Shown: piece by piece, positions 42,528-51,535 of the stretch
Layout of the letters: each line of letters starts with the position of its first letter
Numbering within the stretch: the first letter of the stretch is position 1
NCBI RefSeq assembly: GCF_900103935.1
Contig: NZ_FNIC01000002.1
Location: 310,001 to 374,000, forward strand
DNA: 64,000 nucleotides
Source of the DNA: Nocardioides szechwanensis
GTDB taxonomy: Bacteria > Actinomycetota > Actinomycetes > Propionibacteriales > Nocardioidaceae
Direction: 5' to 3'
Notes under the pieces: generated by a model
Seen by the model: only the letters and a program-made list of their open reading frames with translations
What the model was told of the DNA's origin: nothing
The model's database searches: none
Made by a program: the position numbers and the translations under genes

Positions 42528-43466
42528 TCACGCGCAGGGGGTGTCGCCGAGGATCGCCAGGCCGCTGCGGTCTCCGGGCCCGAGCTCGGTCACCCCGGTC
42601 TCGGCGTACATCAGCTCATCGGGGTCGTCGACGTGGTCCAGGCCGACGAGATGGCCGAGCTCGTGCACGATGATCGCGCGCTGCTTGCGCTCGGTGCCGA
42701 TGGCGGGCTCGAGGTCCTCGAAGGCGTCCTGGTCCAGGACGACCCGGCCGGTGACGTATGTCTCGATGAGCCCGTTGCCGCGGCTCATCGGTCCGGCGAG
42801 CCCGGCCACGTCCCCGGCCAGGCCGCTCACCTCGTCCTCGTCCGCCCAGCCGACCAGCACGGGCTCGGGCCGGCCGCCGATTCCGAATCGGCCCTCGAAG
42901 TCGCGGTCGTCGGTCTCGCCGCCGTAGTCGAAGAGGAGCCCGGTGGCCTCGCTGATGGTCGTGACCGCCTCGTCGACCAGGTCCTCCCAGTCGTCGGGCG
43001 CGCCGTCGGGGTTGACGACGTACTCGATCGGGTCGCAGGGGCTCCAGCCGATCGGCTGGTCGGTGCCGCGGCGGGTGGCGAGGAACGCGTAGTCGCCGCG
43101 GCCGTCGCCGTCCACCGCGGCGCCGAGACGGTCGGCGCCGATGCCTAGCCACTGCCGCACCTGGGCGGCCCCGGGGCTGAGGTTGAAGAGCGCGAGCGCG
43201 ACCACGACGCACGCCGTGACCCCGACGGTCGCGAAGGTCCGTCGGCGGTCAGTGCTCACGCGGCCTACGCGCTCACGTCGCGGCGGGCGGCTGCGGGGCG
43301 GCTTGGGAAGCGGGCCGCGGATCGGCGTCACCGTCCCACCGTCCAGGCCGACGTCGACGCTGTCGTCGGTGGTCTCGAGGGCCCGGATCTCGCGCAGCAG
43401 CTCGCGCTGCCACTGCTCCTCGGCGCGACGCCGCGACCGCCTGAACCCGCCCACGCCCGAAATCAT
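42528..43466 (-). CDS. Membrane-anchored matrixin-like zinc metalloprotease
   Basis: A 312-residue protein: basic cytosolic N-terminus, one membrane helix (VGVTACVVVALALFNL), then an external domain ending in the zinc-binding VHELGHLVGLDHV. The HExxHxxGxxH core with GLDHV is characteristic of matrixin/M10-type proteases. The downstream Met-turn candidate is ELMYAE. It diverges from the DNA methyltransferase across 26 bp. Confidence 0.82.
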   Translation of the reverse strand: MISGVGGFRRSRRRAEEQWQRELLREIRALETTDDSVDVGLDGGTVTPIRGPLPKPPRSRPPRRERVGRVSTDRRRTFATVGVTACVVVALALFNLSPGAAQVRQWLGIGADRLGAAVDGDGRGDYAFLATRRGTDQPIGWSPCDPIEYVVNPDGAPDDWEDLVDEAVTTISEATGLLFDYGGETDDRDFEGRFGIGGRPEPVLVGWADEDEVSGLAGDVAGLAGPMSRGNGLIETYVTGRVVLDQDAFEDLEPAIGTERKQRAIIVHELGHLVGLDHVDDPDELMYAETGVTELGPGDRSGLAILGDTPCA

Positions 43467-43480
43467 GACCCACGAGCGGT

Positions 43481-43486
43481 TACGGT
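43481..43486 (+). promoter_or_regulatory. Candidate -10 box, leaderless methyltransferase start
   Basis: TACGGT ends 6 nt before GTG 43493; no ribosome site is present in the 26-bp gap. Confidence 0.5.
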
Positions 43487-43492
43487 GCGGCC

Positions 43493-44677
43493 GTGACCGT
43501 CGCAGCGCCGCCCTGGAACGCCTTCGTCGCGGGCGACAACCTCGACGTGCTGCGCACCCTCGAGCCGGCGAGCGTCGACCTGGTCTACATCGACCCGCCC
43601 TACAACACCGGCAACGGGTTCGCCTACCACGACGACATCCGCGGCGACGACGACAACGACCGCCACCAGGCGTGGGTCGCGATGATGCGCCCTCGCCTCG
43701 AGGCGGCCCGTTCGGTGCTCGCGCCGACGGGCGCGATCTTCGTGAGCATCGACGACAACGAGGCGGCGTACCTCCGGCTGTTGATGGACGAGGTGTACGG
43801 CGCCGGCAACCTGCTGGCGCAGATCGTGGTCAACCTCAACCCCAAGGGCCGCCAGCTCGGCAAGGGCTTCGCGACCAGCCATGAGTACCTGCTCGCCTAC
43901 GCACGTGACGCCTCGATGTGTGTGCTCGACGCGAGCACGTCGGAGACCGTGAGCGAGCACGACTTCCCGCTGACCGACGACGACGGTCGCCGCTTCCGGC
44001 ACCTGCCGCTGCGCAACACCAACAAGAAGTTCAACCCCGCGACCGCGCGCACGCTGCACTTCCCGGTCTGGGGCGACCCGGCCACGGGCGCGGTGCGCAC
44101 GGCGCCGTTCGACGGCGCGGTCGAGGTGCTGCCGGTCTTCGGGGACGGTACGCCGGCGGTGTGGCGCTGGAGCCGGCCGCGGATCGACGAGCGGCCCGAC
44201 GACCTCGTCTGTCGGACCGTCAAGGGCGTGCGCGGCGAGCGGGTCGACGTATTCCAGAAGGACTGGCTCCACCGCGACACCCCGGGCGGGCGGCGCAAGA
44301 AGCTGCGCACCATCTGGATGTCGGAGGAGGTCGGCTCCACCGACACCGCGGTCGCCGAGCTGAAGGAGATCCTCGGCCACGTCTTCGAGTCGCCGAAGCC
44401 GACCGGGCTGATCCGGCGGATCCTCGGAACCATGCCGGCGGACGCGCGGGTGCTCGACTTCTTCGCCGGCAGCGGTACGACGGGGCACGCGGTCGCGCTG
44501 GCCAACGTCGCCGACGGCGGCACCCGCACCTGCCTCTCGGTGAACTCCACCGAGCCCACCCGGGTTGGCTCCAACGCCCAGCTCGCCGGCTACGCCGCCG
44601 TCGCCGACATCACCCGCGCCCGGCTGCTTGCCGTGGCCGAGGTCGTCGGTGGTGGGTTCGTGGACCTGACGGACTAG
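43493..44677 (+). CDS. Solitary DNA N6-adenine/N4-cytosine methyltransferase (beta class)
   Basis: A 394-residue SAM-dependent methyltransferase. Catalytic IDPPYNTGNGFAYHDD (motif IV) comes before the SAM-binding DFFAGSGTTGHAV (motif I), the order of the type III/beta class. Between lies a region with NLNPKGRQLGKGFATSHEYLLAYA, the core of the N6_N4_Mtase fold. Shorter than a full type III Mod (about 600 residues), with no restriction gene nearby. It is probably an orphan methylase or the remnant of a restriction system. Confidence 0.9.
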   Translation: MTVAAPPWNAFVAGDNLDVLRTLEPASVDLVYIDPPYNTGNGFAYHDDIRGDDDNDRHQAWVAMMRPRLEAARSVLAPTGAIFVSIDDNEAAYLRLLMDEVYGAGNLLAQIVVNLNPKGRQLGKGFATSHEYLLAYARDASMCVLDASTSETVSEHDFPLTDDDGRRFRHLPLRNTNKKFNPATARTLHFPVWGDPATGAVRTAPFDGAVEVLPVFGDGTPAVWRWSRPRIDERPDDLVCRTVKGVRGERVDVFQKDWLHRDTPGGRRKKLRTIWMSEEVGSTDTAVAELKEILGHVFESPKPTGLIRRILGTMPADARVLDFFAGSGTTGHAVALANVADGGTRTCLSVNSTEPTRVGSNAQLAGYAAVADITRARLLAVAEVVGGGFVDLTD

Positions 44678-45519
44678 CGGCCGCACATGGCATCGGGCCT
44701 GGCGACGAACTCAGATCCCGAGCCCGTCACCACGATGGTCGCGAAGGGCCTGTTGTCCTTGAACATCACCCGGGTCTCGGTGCCGGATCCGACGTAGCCG
44801 ATAGGCGAGGCCCGCCGCGCGAGGAAGGCGGAAGCCTCGTCCACTGGCAGGTCGTCGTTCAGCTCACGGAACCCGTCCAGGACACCCTCGACGGCCTCGT
44901 CGGGGGTGGTGCCTCTGCTGATGCCGATGACCCACGAGGGCCCTAGGCCCGGTGAGCATGGGGGGTCTGTGATCGTTTCGCCCCGCCAGTAGCCCTCGGG
45001 GTCGGTGACCGTCATCGTCACCTCTTCGTCGGGGTCGGCGATCCCCGGCGGGTCGCAGGCCAGGGTGATCATGCCCGGCGCCAGCGGGAGGGTCCAGGTC
45101 TGTGGCTCAGCGGGCAGTCGCTGGCCGCCTCCGAGGGCTTCGCCCGAGAAGCCGCCGTCCGAGAAGTAGCTGAGTGACGTGCCGGGCGGCATCGTGCTCG
45201 AGACGACCAGCACCACACCGTTGTCCTGAGCTGTAATCGTGGTGGCGCTGAGGGTCACGCCTTCGGGAGTGCAGACAACCTCGACCTGGTCAGGGAGGCC
45301 GGTCGGCACGACCGCCGGGGCGGTCTTGGTGTCGTCGGGCATCGCCACAACCGCGATCCCGGAGCCGACCACGAGCGCCGCGGCCAGCCCGGCACCTGCG
45401 GTGACGGCCCGACGTACGCGACGGCGGTGGGTGCCGCGGGCGACAACCTGGTCGAGGTCCAGTGGGTCGGGTGGCGGGTCGGCGACCAGGCCCTCGAAGA
45501 GCGTGCGGACGTCGTTCAT
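44674..45519 (-). CDS. Membrane protein in sigma-factor operon (anti-sigma-like)
   Basis: A 281-residue protein: short cytosolic part, one helix (VTAGAGLAAALVVGSGIAVVAM) and an external beta-rich domain. No zinc-anti-sigma motif (HxxxCxxC) is seen. Its ATG overlaps the stop of the SigE-type sigma gene (ATGA), a layout common for SigE-family partners. AGGAGG-like site upstream. Ends 4 bp into the methyltransferase gene. Confidence 0.7.
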   Translation of the reverse strand: MNDVRTLFEGLVADPPPDPLDLDQVVARGTHRRRVRRAVTAGAGLAAALVVGSGIAVVAMPDDTKTAPAVVPTGLPDQVEVVCTPEGVTLSATTITAQDNGVVLVVSSTMPPGTSLSYFSDGGFSGEALGGGQRLPAEPQTWTLPLAPGMITLACDPPGIADPDEEVTMTVTDPEGYWRGETITDPPCSPGLGPSWVIGISRGTTPDEAVEGVLDGFRELNDDLPVDEASAFLARRASPIGYVGSGTETRVMFKDNRPFATIVVTGSGSEFVARPDAMCGR

Positions 45520-46022
45520 GATGTCTCCTCCTGATGGGCCGCCAGCACGCCGCGCAGCACCTCGAGGCCGCGGCTGGTCTGGCTCTTGACGTTGCCGGTG
45601 CCCACGCCGAGTGCGTGGGCGGTCTGCTCGACCGAGAGGTCCTCCCAGAACCGCAGCACCAGGACCGCCCGTTGGCCGGGAGCGACTTCGCGCAGGGCCG
45701 CGAGCACGCGTTCCCGCTCGCCCAGCTGCTCCTCGGACCACCCGACCTACGACGCGTCCGGCAGCTCGGCCCGGGAGTCCTCGCGCCGTGCTGGCCGGCG
45801 CCGATGGTCGAGGTAGAGGTTGAGCAGGATCTTGCGGACGTAAGCGTCGGGCTGGCCACCGCGCGCGACCCGCGGCCAGACCGCGTAGGCCCGCGTGAGG
45901 GCATCCTGGACGAGGTCGTCGGCGAGGTGCCAGTCACCGGACAGCAGGTACGCCGTCCGGCGCAGGCGGGAGCGGCTCGCCGCCGCCCAGTCGCGGAAGT
46001 CGGTCTCCGAGTCCGGTGCCAT
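45516..46022 (-). pseudogene. SigE-type ECF sigma factor interrupted by in-frame TAG
   Basis: The 5' part (MAPDSETDFRDWAAASRSR, TAYLLSGDWHLADDLVQDAL, AYVRKILLNLYLDHRRR) is sigma region 2; the 3' part (LAALREVAPGQRAVLVLRFW, LSVEQTAHALGVGTGNVKSQ) is region 4 with its HTH. Both halves are in one frame, separated by a single TAG at 45747-45749 (codons DAS-stop-VGW). Read through, it would be 168 residues, the normal SigE-family size. Either a true nonsense mutation, a sequencing error, or (less likely) suppression. The stop overlaps the downstream membrane gene start. Confidence 0.75.
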
Positions 46023-46027
46023 GCCCT

Positions 46028-46936
46028 TCACACGGGATCTGTGCCCTCGGAGGTTGCACCCGTCCGGAGCCGCTCCACCACCAGCCGCAGCGGCGGCCAG
46101 TCCTCGCGCCCGCGGCGGGTGACGGCGTACGCGCGCAGGACGACGCCGGGGTCGCGCAGGGGCAGCACCCGGACGCCGCGCTGACAGCGACGGGTGCGGG
46201 GGAGGAGGCCGACGCCGAGGCCGGCCAGGATCAGGTCCTCGACCAGGTCGAGGCTGTCGATCTGGTGCTCGATGCGCGGCGTGAAGCCGGCCATCGAGGC
46301 CAGGGTGCGCACGGCGTCCTCGTCGGCGGTGTTGCGGGAGTTGACGATCCAGGGGTGGTCGGAGAACGCGGCGAACACCGCGGCCGCGTCGCCGCCCGGT
46401 GCCCGGCCGTCGGAGGGCACACCCAGCCCCCACTCGACGTCCCAGAGGTGGATGGCGTCGAGGTCGCTGCGCAGCCCCGCGGGCGCCAGGTTGTAGTCGT
46501 AGGTCAGCGCGAGGTCGACATCGTCGGCGGCGAGCAGGTCGAAGGCCTCGAGCGGCTCGTACTCGTGGACGTGCACGCGCACGCGGGGGTGTGAGGCGCT
46601 CAGCGCGTCGACGACGGGCAGCAGGGAGCGTCGTACGGCGGTCGCGAAGCCGGCGACGCGGACGGTCCCGGCCGGCTCGGCGTCGGGGCCGAGGTCGAGG
46701 CGGGCGGCCTCGACGGCCGCCAGGATGGTGACCGCGTGGTCGGCCAGCCGCCGGCCTGCGGGGGTGAGGCGGACCCTGCGGCCGTCGGGCTCGACCAGGG
46801 GGGTGCCGGCCTCGCGGGCGAGGGCCGCGAGCTGCTGGGACACCGTGGACGTGGTGTAGCCGAGCTCCTCGGCGACCTGACGCATCGAGCCGAGGCGGGA
46901 GAGCTCGAGCAGCAGCCGGAGGCGGCGGACGTCCAT
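46028..46936 (-). CDS. LysR-family transcriptional regulator
   Basis: A 302-residue LTTR. The N-terminal HTH is [20 protein letters not shown] with [20 protein letters not shown], and the C-terminal effector domain contains [19 protein letters not shown] and [16 protein letters not shown]. It diverges from an EamA transporter, the classic arrangement for a regulator that controls an exporter. ATG 46936 gives the standard LysR N-terminus. The gene ends 5 bp before the broken sigma factor gene. Confidence 0.93.
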   Translation of the reverse strand: MDVRRLRLLLELSRLGSMRQVAEELGYTTSTVSQQLAALAREAGTPLVEPDGRRVRLTPAGRRLADHAVTILAAVEAARLDLGPDAEPAGTVRVAGFATAVRRSLLPVVDALSASHPRVRVHVHEYEPLEAFDLLAADDVDLALTYDYNLAPAGLRSDLDAIHLWDVEWGLGVPSDGRAPGGDAAAVFAAFSDHPWIVNSRNTADEDAVRTLASMAGFTPRIEHQIDSLDLVEDLILAGLGVGLLPRTRRCQRGVRVLPLRDPGVVLRAYAVTRRGREDWPPLRLVVERLRTGATSEGTDPV

Positions 46937-46945
46937 CCAGTCAGT

Positions 46946-46988
46946 GTCCACGAATCATGAACGGTATGTCCATGATCCTCACGTGGAC
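46946..46988. promoter_or_regulatory. Nested inverted repeats, candidate LysR operator
   Basis: Inner repeat ATCATG (46954-46959) and CATGAT (46971-46976) with 11 bp between fits the T-N11-A LysR consensus. Outer repeat GTCCACG (46946-46952) and CGTGGAC (46982-46988) is almost co-centred. Both lie between the LysR and EamA genes. Confidence 0.6.
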
Positions 46989-47018
46989 GTGAACGATTCT
47001 CAGCGGTCTACTGGACCC

Positions 47019-47879
47019 ATGACCGCACGCACCGGGGCCTCGATGGCCGTCGTCTCCATGCTCTGCGTGCAGCTCGGGCTGGCCGTGTCGGTAGGCCTGA
47101 TCGACGACCTCGGGGCCGAGGGAGCCGCCTTCCTCCGACTGGCCTGGGCGGGCGTGATCCTGCTGGTCGTCGTGCGGCCGCGCCGCTCGGACTTCTCGCG
47201 TCGCTCGTTCTGGACCTGTGTGCAGCTCGGCGTGGTCACCGCGAGCGTGACGATGCTGTTCATGGCCGCGCTCGACCGCCTGCCGCTCGGCACGGCCAGC
47301 GCGCTGGAGTTCCTGGGGCCGCTCGGCGTCGCCATCGCGCGCGGGCAGGGCGGCCGCAAGCTGTGGCCGGCGCTCGCGGCGGTCGGCGTGCTGCTGCTGA
47401 CCCAGCCGTGGAGCGGCGCCGCCGACCCCGTGGGGGTGGCGTTCGCCCTGGGTGCGGCGTGCTGCTGGGCGGCGTACATCCTGCTCACGCAGCGCGTGGG
47501 TGACGAGGTCCTCGGCATCAAGGGGCTCGCGGTCTCGATGCCGGTCGCCGGCCTGGTCGCGACCGCGGTCGCGGGGCCGTCGACGTTCGGTCACCTCACC
47601 CCCGAGCTGCTGCTGATCGGCGTCGGGCTGGCGATCCTGTTGCCGGTGGTGCCGTTCACGCTGGAGCTGTTGGCGCTGCGCCGGCTCACCACCTCGGCCT
47701 TCGGCACGCTGATGAGCCTGGAGCCGGCGTTCGCCCTGGTGATCGGGTTCATCTTCCTGAGCCAGGCGCCCGGCTGGCTCGCGGTCGCGGGCGTGCTGTT
47801 CGTGGTCGCGGCGGGCATCGGTGCCGAGCGCACCGGTGCCAGGGAGCTAGAGCCCGGCAGCCTTCTCCAGGTGGCCTAG
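47019..47879 (+). CDS. EamA/DMT-family (RhtA-like) metabolite exporter
   Basis: A 286-residue, ten-helix protein with two EamA halves; [39 protein letters not shown] and [20 protein letters not shown] match the RhtA-type amino-acid exporters. The substrate may be an amino acid or drug; the adjacent divergent LysR presumably senses it. The 3' end overlaps the acyltransferase gene by 33 bp. Confidence 0.9.
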   Translation: MTARTGASMAVVSMLCVQLGLAVSVGLIDDLGAEGAAFLRLAWAGVILLVVVRPRRSDFSRRSFWTCVQLGVVTASVTMLFMAALDRLPLGTASALEFLGPLGVAIARGQGGRKLWPALAAVGVLLLTQPWSGAADPVGVAFALGAACCWAAYILLTQRVGDEVLGIKGLAVSMPVAGLVATAVAGPSTFGHLTPELLLIGVGLAILLPVVPFTLELLALRRLTTSAFGTLMSLEPAFALVIGFIFLSQAPGWLAVAGVLFVVAAGIGAERTGARELEPGSLLQVA

Positions 47880-49250
47880 CTCGTCGTCGAGGTGGGTGAG
47901 CAGGCGCTGCAGGTGGGGGACCGTGCGCCGGCAGCCCGTGAGGCCGAACGCCATGTTGCCGTCGTACGACGTGCAGGTGATGTTGAGGGCCATCCCGTTG
48001 ATGGGGATCGACAGCGGATAGGTGCCGAGCAGCTGGGCGCCGTTCCAGTAGTGCGTGGTGCGCGGGCCGGGCACGTTGCTGATGATCAGGTTGTACGGCG
48101 GCCGGACGATGCCCTGCATCCGCAGCAGCGGGGTCAGGATCGCCGGCGCCTGGCCGATCGCGCTCATCGCCAGGATCTGCATCGGCGTCATCGACGAGAG
48201 CGCCTCCTTGCCGTCCTTCATGGACCGGTGGATGGTCGCGAGACGCCGGGCCGGGTCGGCGAGGTCGGTCGCGAGCTGGACCATCACCGCACCCACGGCG
48301 TTGCCGCCCTCGGCGGAGGCGACCTGCGACTGCTTGGCGTTGAGGCCGACCGGCACCATCGCCACCAGCGGCGCCTCGGGCAGGGCATCGAGCTCGGTCA
48401 GGTAGGTGCGTACGGCGCCGCTGCACATCGCCATCACCACGTCGTTGATGGTGGTGCCGGTCGCCTTGCCGATCTCGCGCAGCCGCTCCACCGGCCAGTC
48501 CTGGGCGGCGAAGCGGCGCGACCCCGTGATCGACTGATTGAAGATCGTGCGCGGTGCGTAGAGCGACAGCGCCGACGTCTCGTTGCGTAGCCCCTTGCTG
48601 AGCGTCTTCACCAGCGCGCCGGGCATGCCGGCCGCCTCGGCGGTGATGCCCAGCGCCGTACGCAGCGCCTGGACGGGTACGTCGGCCAGGCTGGTCTCGG
48701 CGCGCTCCAGCTCGCGGCTGGACCGGGCCGTCGGGCGGACGCCCCACGGTGCGGGCATGTTGCGCTTGTCGGGATCGGTCGAGAGCACGCTGGCCAGCAG
48801 CCGCATCGCGGAGACGCCGTCGACCAGGGCGTGGTGCGTCTTGGTGTACATCGCGACCCGGCCGTCGCGCAGCCCCTCGATGATGTGCGCCTCCCACAGC
48901 GGCCGCTCGCGGGCGAGCCGGGTGCCGTGCAGGCGGGAGCAGAGCTCGAGCAGCTCGCGCACCCGGCCGGGCTTGGGCAGCGCGCTGTGCCGGACGTGGT
49001 GCTCGATGTCGAACTGCTCGTCGGGCTTCCACACGTACTGGCCAGCGGTGCGCACCGACCGGTAGGGCCGCTTGAGGAAGAGCGGCGCGATCTCGTCCTC
49101 CTGCCGCATCTGCTCGAACATGTCGCGCACGTAGTTGCGGCCCGCCCCCTCCGGCTTCTTGAACAGCTGGAGGCCACCCACGTGCATCGGCATGCTGCGG
49201 TTCTCGGCCAGCAGAAATCCGGCGGACGTGGGATCGATGGGAGTGACCAT
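47847..49250 (-). CDS. WS/DGAT-type O-acyltransferase (wax ester/triacylglycerol synthase)
   Basis: A 467-residue enzyme with the catalytic [11 protein letters not shown] motif at about residue 138 and the C-terminal [19 protein letters not shown] block. It transfers fatty acyl groups from CoA to diacylglycerol or a fatty alcohol at the membrane, storing carbon as lipid. Standard length. TAGGTT lies 6 nt before the ATG, indicating leaderless translation. Confidence 0.93.
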   Translation of the reverse strand: MVTPIDPTSAGFLLAENRSMPMHVGGLQLFKKPEGAGRNYVRDMFEQMRQEDEIAPLFLKRPYRSVRTAGQYVWKPDEQFDIEHHVRHSALPKPGRVRELLELCSRLHGTRLARERPLWEAHIIEGLRDGRVAMYTKTHHALVDGVSAMRLLASVLSTDPDKRNMPAPWGVRPTARSSRELERAETSLADVPVQALRTALGITAEAAGMPGALVKTLSKGLRNETSALSLYAPRTIFNQSITGSRRFAAQDWPVERLREIGKATGTTINDVVMAMCSGAVRTYLTELDALPEAPLVAMVPVGLNAKQSQVASAEGGNAVGAVMVQLATDLADPARRLATIHRSMKDGKEALSSMTPMQILAMSAIGQAPAILTPLLRMQGIVRPPYNLIISNVPGPRTTHYWNGAQLLGTYPLSIPINGMALNITCTSYDGNMAFGLTGCRRTVPHLQRLLTHLDDELGHLEKAAGL

Positions 49251-49256
49251 TGGGCG

Positions 49257-49262
49257 AACCTA
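49257..49262 (-). promoter_or_regulatory. Candidate -10 box, leaderless WS/DGAT start
   Basis: TAGGTT on the minus strand ends 6 nt before ATG 49250; no ribosome site lies between. Confidence 0.45.
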
Positions 49263-49290
49263 GGCGATAGTCGTTCCAACGGCCACGTCA

Positions 49291-49321
49291 CTCGGCCATA
49301 TCGCTCGGCCATATCTCTCGG
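49291..49321 (+). repeat. 13-bp tandem repeat before the secreted HNH gene
   Basis: CTCGGCCATATCG and CTCGGCCATATCT follow directly on each other, with a third partial copy CTCGG that runs into the ribosome site GGGGAGA. A copy change would alter the leader of the gene at 49330. Confidence 0.7.
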
Positions 49322-49329
49322 GGAGAACC

Positions 49330-49980
49330 ATGCTGCGTCGTACCGCTCAGCTCCTGATCGCACCGTTCCTGGCCGTCGGACTGGTGGCGGTCCCGTCGGC
49401 GGCGTTCGCCGAGGACTACTCCGCACCGCTGACGACCGCGATCGCCGACCTGCCGGTCGCCGCCGAGGTGCGCACCGGCTACGCCCGCAGCCTCTTCCCG
49501 CACTGGGTCGACGCCGACGGCGACGGCTGCAGCACCCGCAACGAGGTCCTGATCAGCGAGGCCGACGACCCGGTCACGGTCGGCAGCGGCTGCTCGCTGT
49601 CCGGCGGACGTTGGTACTCCTACTACGACCAGGTCTCGTGGACGAACCCCAGCGACGTCGACATCGACCACATGGTGCCGCTGGCCGAGGCCTGGGACTC
49701 CGGGGCCCGCTCGTGGTCGACCGCCACCCGTCAGGCCTACGCCAACGACCTCGGCGACTCCCGGTCGCTGGTCGGGGTCACCGACAACGTCAACCAGGCC
49801 AAGGGTGACCAGGACCCTGCCGAGTGGCTGCCGACCTACAGCAAGTGCCGCTACCTGCGCGAGTGGGTCGCGGTGAAGCACCGCTGGCGGCTGAGCGTCA
49901 ACAGCGGCGAGAAGTCGGCGCTCTCGTCGCTCGCGTCCGGGTGCACGAACTCCACGATCACCGTCACTCTGGCTCGATAG
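49330..49980 (+). CDS. Secreted HNH nuclease-like protein (DUF1524/GmrSD-type fold)
   Basis: A 216-residue exported protein: signal peptide to about residue 27 (AAFAED), then WVDADGDGCSTRNEVL, the HNH core DIDHMVPLAEAWDSG, and LVGVTDNVNQAKGDQDPAEWLP. This pattern (D-x-DH-x-VPL, later N and K) is typical of secreted actinobacterial HNH nucleases. Probably degrades extracellular DNA for nutrient or defence. GGGGAGA precedes the ATG. Confidence 0.87.
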   Translation: MLRRTAQLLIAPFLAVGLVAVPSAAFAEDYSAPLTTAIADLPVAAEVRTGYARSLFPHWVDADGDGCSTRNEVLISEADDPVTVGSGCSLSGGRWYSYYDQVSWTNPSDVDIDHMVPLAEAWDSGARSWSTATRQAYANDLGDSRSLVGVTDNVNQAKGDQDPAEWLPTYSKCRYLREWVAVKHRWRLSVNSGEKSALSSLASGCTNSTITVTLAR

Positions 49981-50068
49981 TCGGCCAGATAACGTCCACA
50001 GGTCGGGTTACCGGCCACCGTCTCCACAGCGGGCCTTCACGAGGCTGCTGCCTGTCCCTCGCCGCTCC

Positions 50069-50074
50069 TAGCGT
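50069..50074 (+). promoter_or_regulatory. Candidate -10 box, leaderless start at 50082
   Basis: TAGCGT ends 7 nt before ATG 50082 and no ribosome site is visible. Confidence 0.45.
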
Positions 50075-50081
50075 CCGGGCC

Positions 50082-50414
50082 ATGAAAACTCTTCTCTCAG
50101 CCCTGTCCGCTCTCACCGCTCTCGTCGCCGGCGTGCTCTGCGCGCCGGCCCTCGCCTCCGATGGCGCCCCCGACCGTGCCTACGAACCGCCCCCCAAGAC
50201 GATCATCGGGGTCGAGGGCGACAAGGCCAACGGCTTCGGCATCTACTACTACGACGGCACCTCGATCTTCCCGCCCACCGACTCCGAGGCCTATGCCGAG
50301 TGCGGTGAGTACGACCGCTACGTCGACCGCGTGCGCTGCCGCACCGAGGTCCGCGTCTGGTACCGCGACCTCCGCGACCTCCAGCGCTCCATCGACTACG
50401 CGAGGTCGCAGTGA
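50082..50414 (+). CDS. Small secreted protein, unknown function
   Basis: A 110-residue exported protein: signal peptide MKTLLSALSALTALVAGVLC-like, cleaved near ALAS. The mature part (GVEGDKANGFGIYYYDGTSI, CGEYDRYVDRVRCRTEV) has two Cys that can pair and is Tyr-rich. No family recognised. Confidence 0.65.
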   Translation: MKTLLSALSALTALVAGVLCAPALASDGAPDRAYEPPPKTIIGVEGDKANGFGIYYYDGTSIFPPTDSEAYAECGEYDRYVDRVRCRTEVRVWYRDLRDLQRSIDYARSQ

Positions 50415-50434
50415 CCGGGTGAGACGATGCGCCC

Positions 50435-51535
50435 ATGGAGGCGCGCCCGCTCGACCGCATGTGGACCCGCGGGCGGTCCTCGATGGGCGAGCGTCTCGCC
50501 CGCCTGAGCTCCAAGCGCTGGCAGATCGCGCAGTGTGCGCTGGCGGCGGGCGTGGCGTGGTTCGTCGCGGCCGACCTGTTCGGCCACGACACGCCCTTCT
50601 TCGCGCCGATCGCGGCGGTGGTCAGCCTCGGTACGTCCTACGGGCAACGCCTGCGGCGAGTCGCCGAGGTCACCCTCGGCGTCGCGATCGGGGTGTTCGT
50701 CGCCGACCTGCTGGTGATCCAGCTCGGCTCGGGCGCGTGGCAGCTGGTGCTGATCGTCGGGCTGGCCATGACGATCGCGTTCCTGCTCGACGGCGGGCAG
50801 CTGTTCGTCACCCAGGCGGCGGTGCAGTCCATCGTGGTGAGCACCCTCCTGCCCGACCCCGGAGCGGCGCTGACCCGCTGGACCGACGCCCTGATCGGCG
50901 GCGGCGTGGCGCTGGTCGCGGCCACGGTCGCGCCGGCCGCACCGCTGCGGCGTCCGCGGGAGCAGGCGGCGAAGGTGATGGAGAAGGTCGCCGAGCTGTT
51001 GCGTGCCGCGGGCGAGGTGATGGTCGACGGCGAGGCCGACCGGGGTCTCGAGCTGCTCGCCCACGCCCGGGCCACCGACCACCTGATCCGCGAGCTCCAG
51101 TCGGCCGCCGACGAGGGGATGTCGGTGGTGGCGTCGTCGCCGTTCCGGGTGCGCCACAAGGGCAACCTGCGGCGGATGAGCGACCTGGTCGACCCGCTCG
51201 ACCGGGCGCTGCGCAGCACCCGCGTGCTGGTGCGGCAGACCGCCGTCACCGCCTACTACCGGCGCGCGGTCCCGCACTCCTACTCACAGCTCGCCGCCGA
51301 GCTCGCCGCTGCCGCGGAGCTCGTGGCCCAGGAGCTCGCGGCCGACCGGATGGCTGAGGCGGCGCGGCCGGCGATCCTGGCCGTGGGCCAGGCCACCGGA
51401 CAGGTCGAGCGCTCGGAGGTCCTCGCCGCCGAGGTGATCCTGGCCCAGCTCCGCTCGATCGTGGTCGACCTGCTGCTGCTCACCGGCATGGACCAGATGG
51501 AGTCCTCCGACGCGCTGCCGCCACCACCACGATGA
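50435..51535 (+). CDS. FUSC/aromatic-acid-exporter-like membrane protein
   Basis: A 366-residue protein with six hydrophobic segments in the first half (AQCALAAGVAWFVAADLF, APIAAVVSLGTSYGQRLRRV, TLGVAIGVFVADLLVI) and a long helical cytosolic tail, the form of the FUSC / ArAE family. Substrate unknown. Its stop overlaps the dinB start (ATGA), so the two are coupled. Confidence 0.85.
   Translation: MEARPLDRMWTRGRSSMGERLARLSSKRWQIAQCALAAGVAWFVAADLFGHDTPFFAPIAAVVSLGTSYGQRLRRVAEVTLGVAIGVFVADLLVIQLGSGAWQLVLIVGLAMTIAFLLDGGQLFVTQAAVQSIVVSTLLPDPGAALTRWTDALIGGGVALVAATVAPAAPLRRPREQAAKVMEKVAELLRAAGEVMVDGEADRGLELLAHARATDHLIRELQSAADEGMSVVASSPFRVRHKGNLRRMSDLVDPLDRALRSTRVLVRQTAVTAYYRRAVPHSYSQLAAELAAAAELVAQELAADRMAEAARPAILAVGQATGQVERSEVLAAEVILAQLRSIVVDLLLLTGMDQMESSDALPPPPR

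Noticed and set aside
45747..46433. A separate gene reading from 46433 into the sigma factor
   Set aside because: The part before 46022 is Arg/Pro-rich and opposite nothing but within the LysR gene in another frame; only the sigma region is credible.
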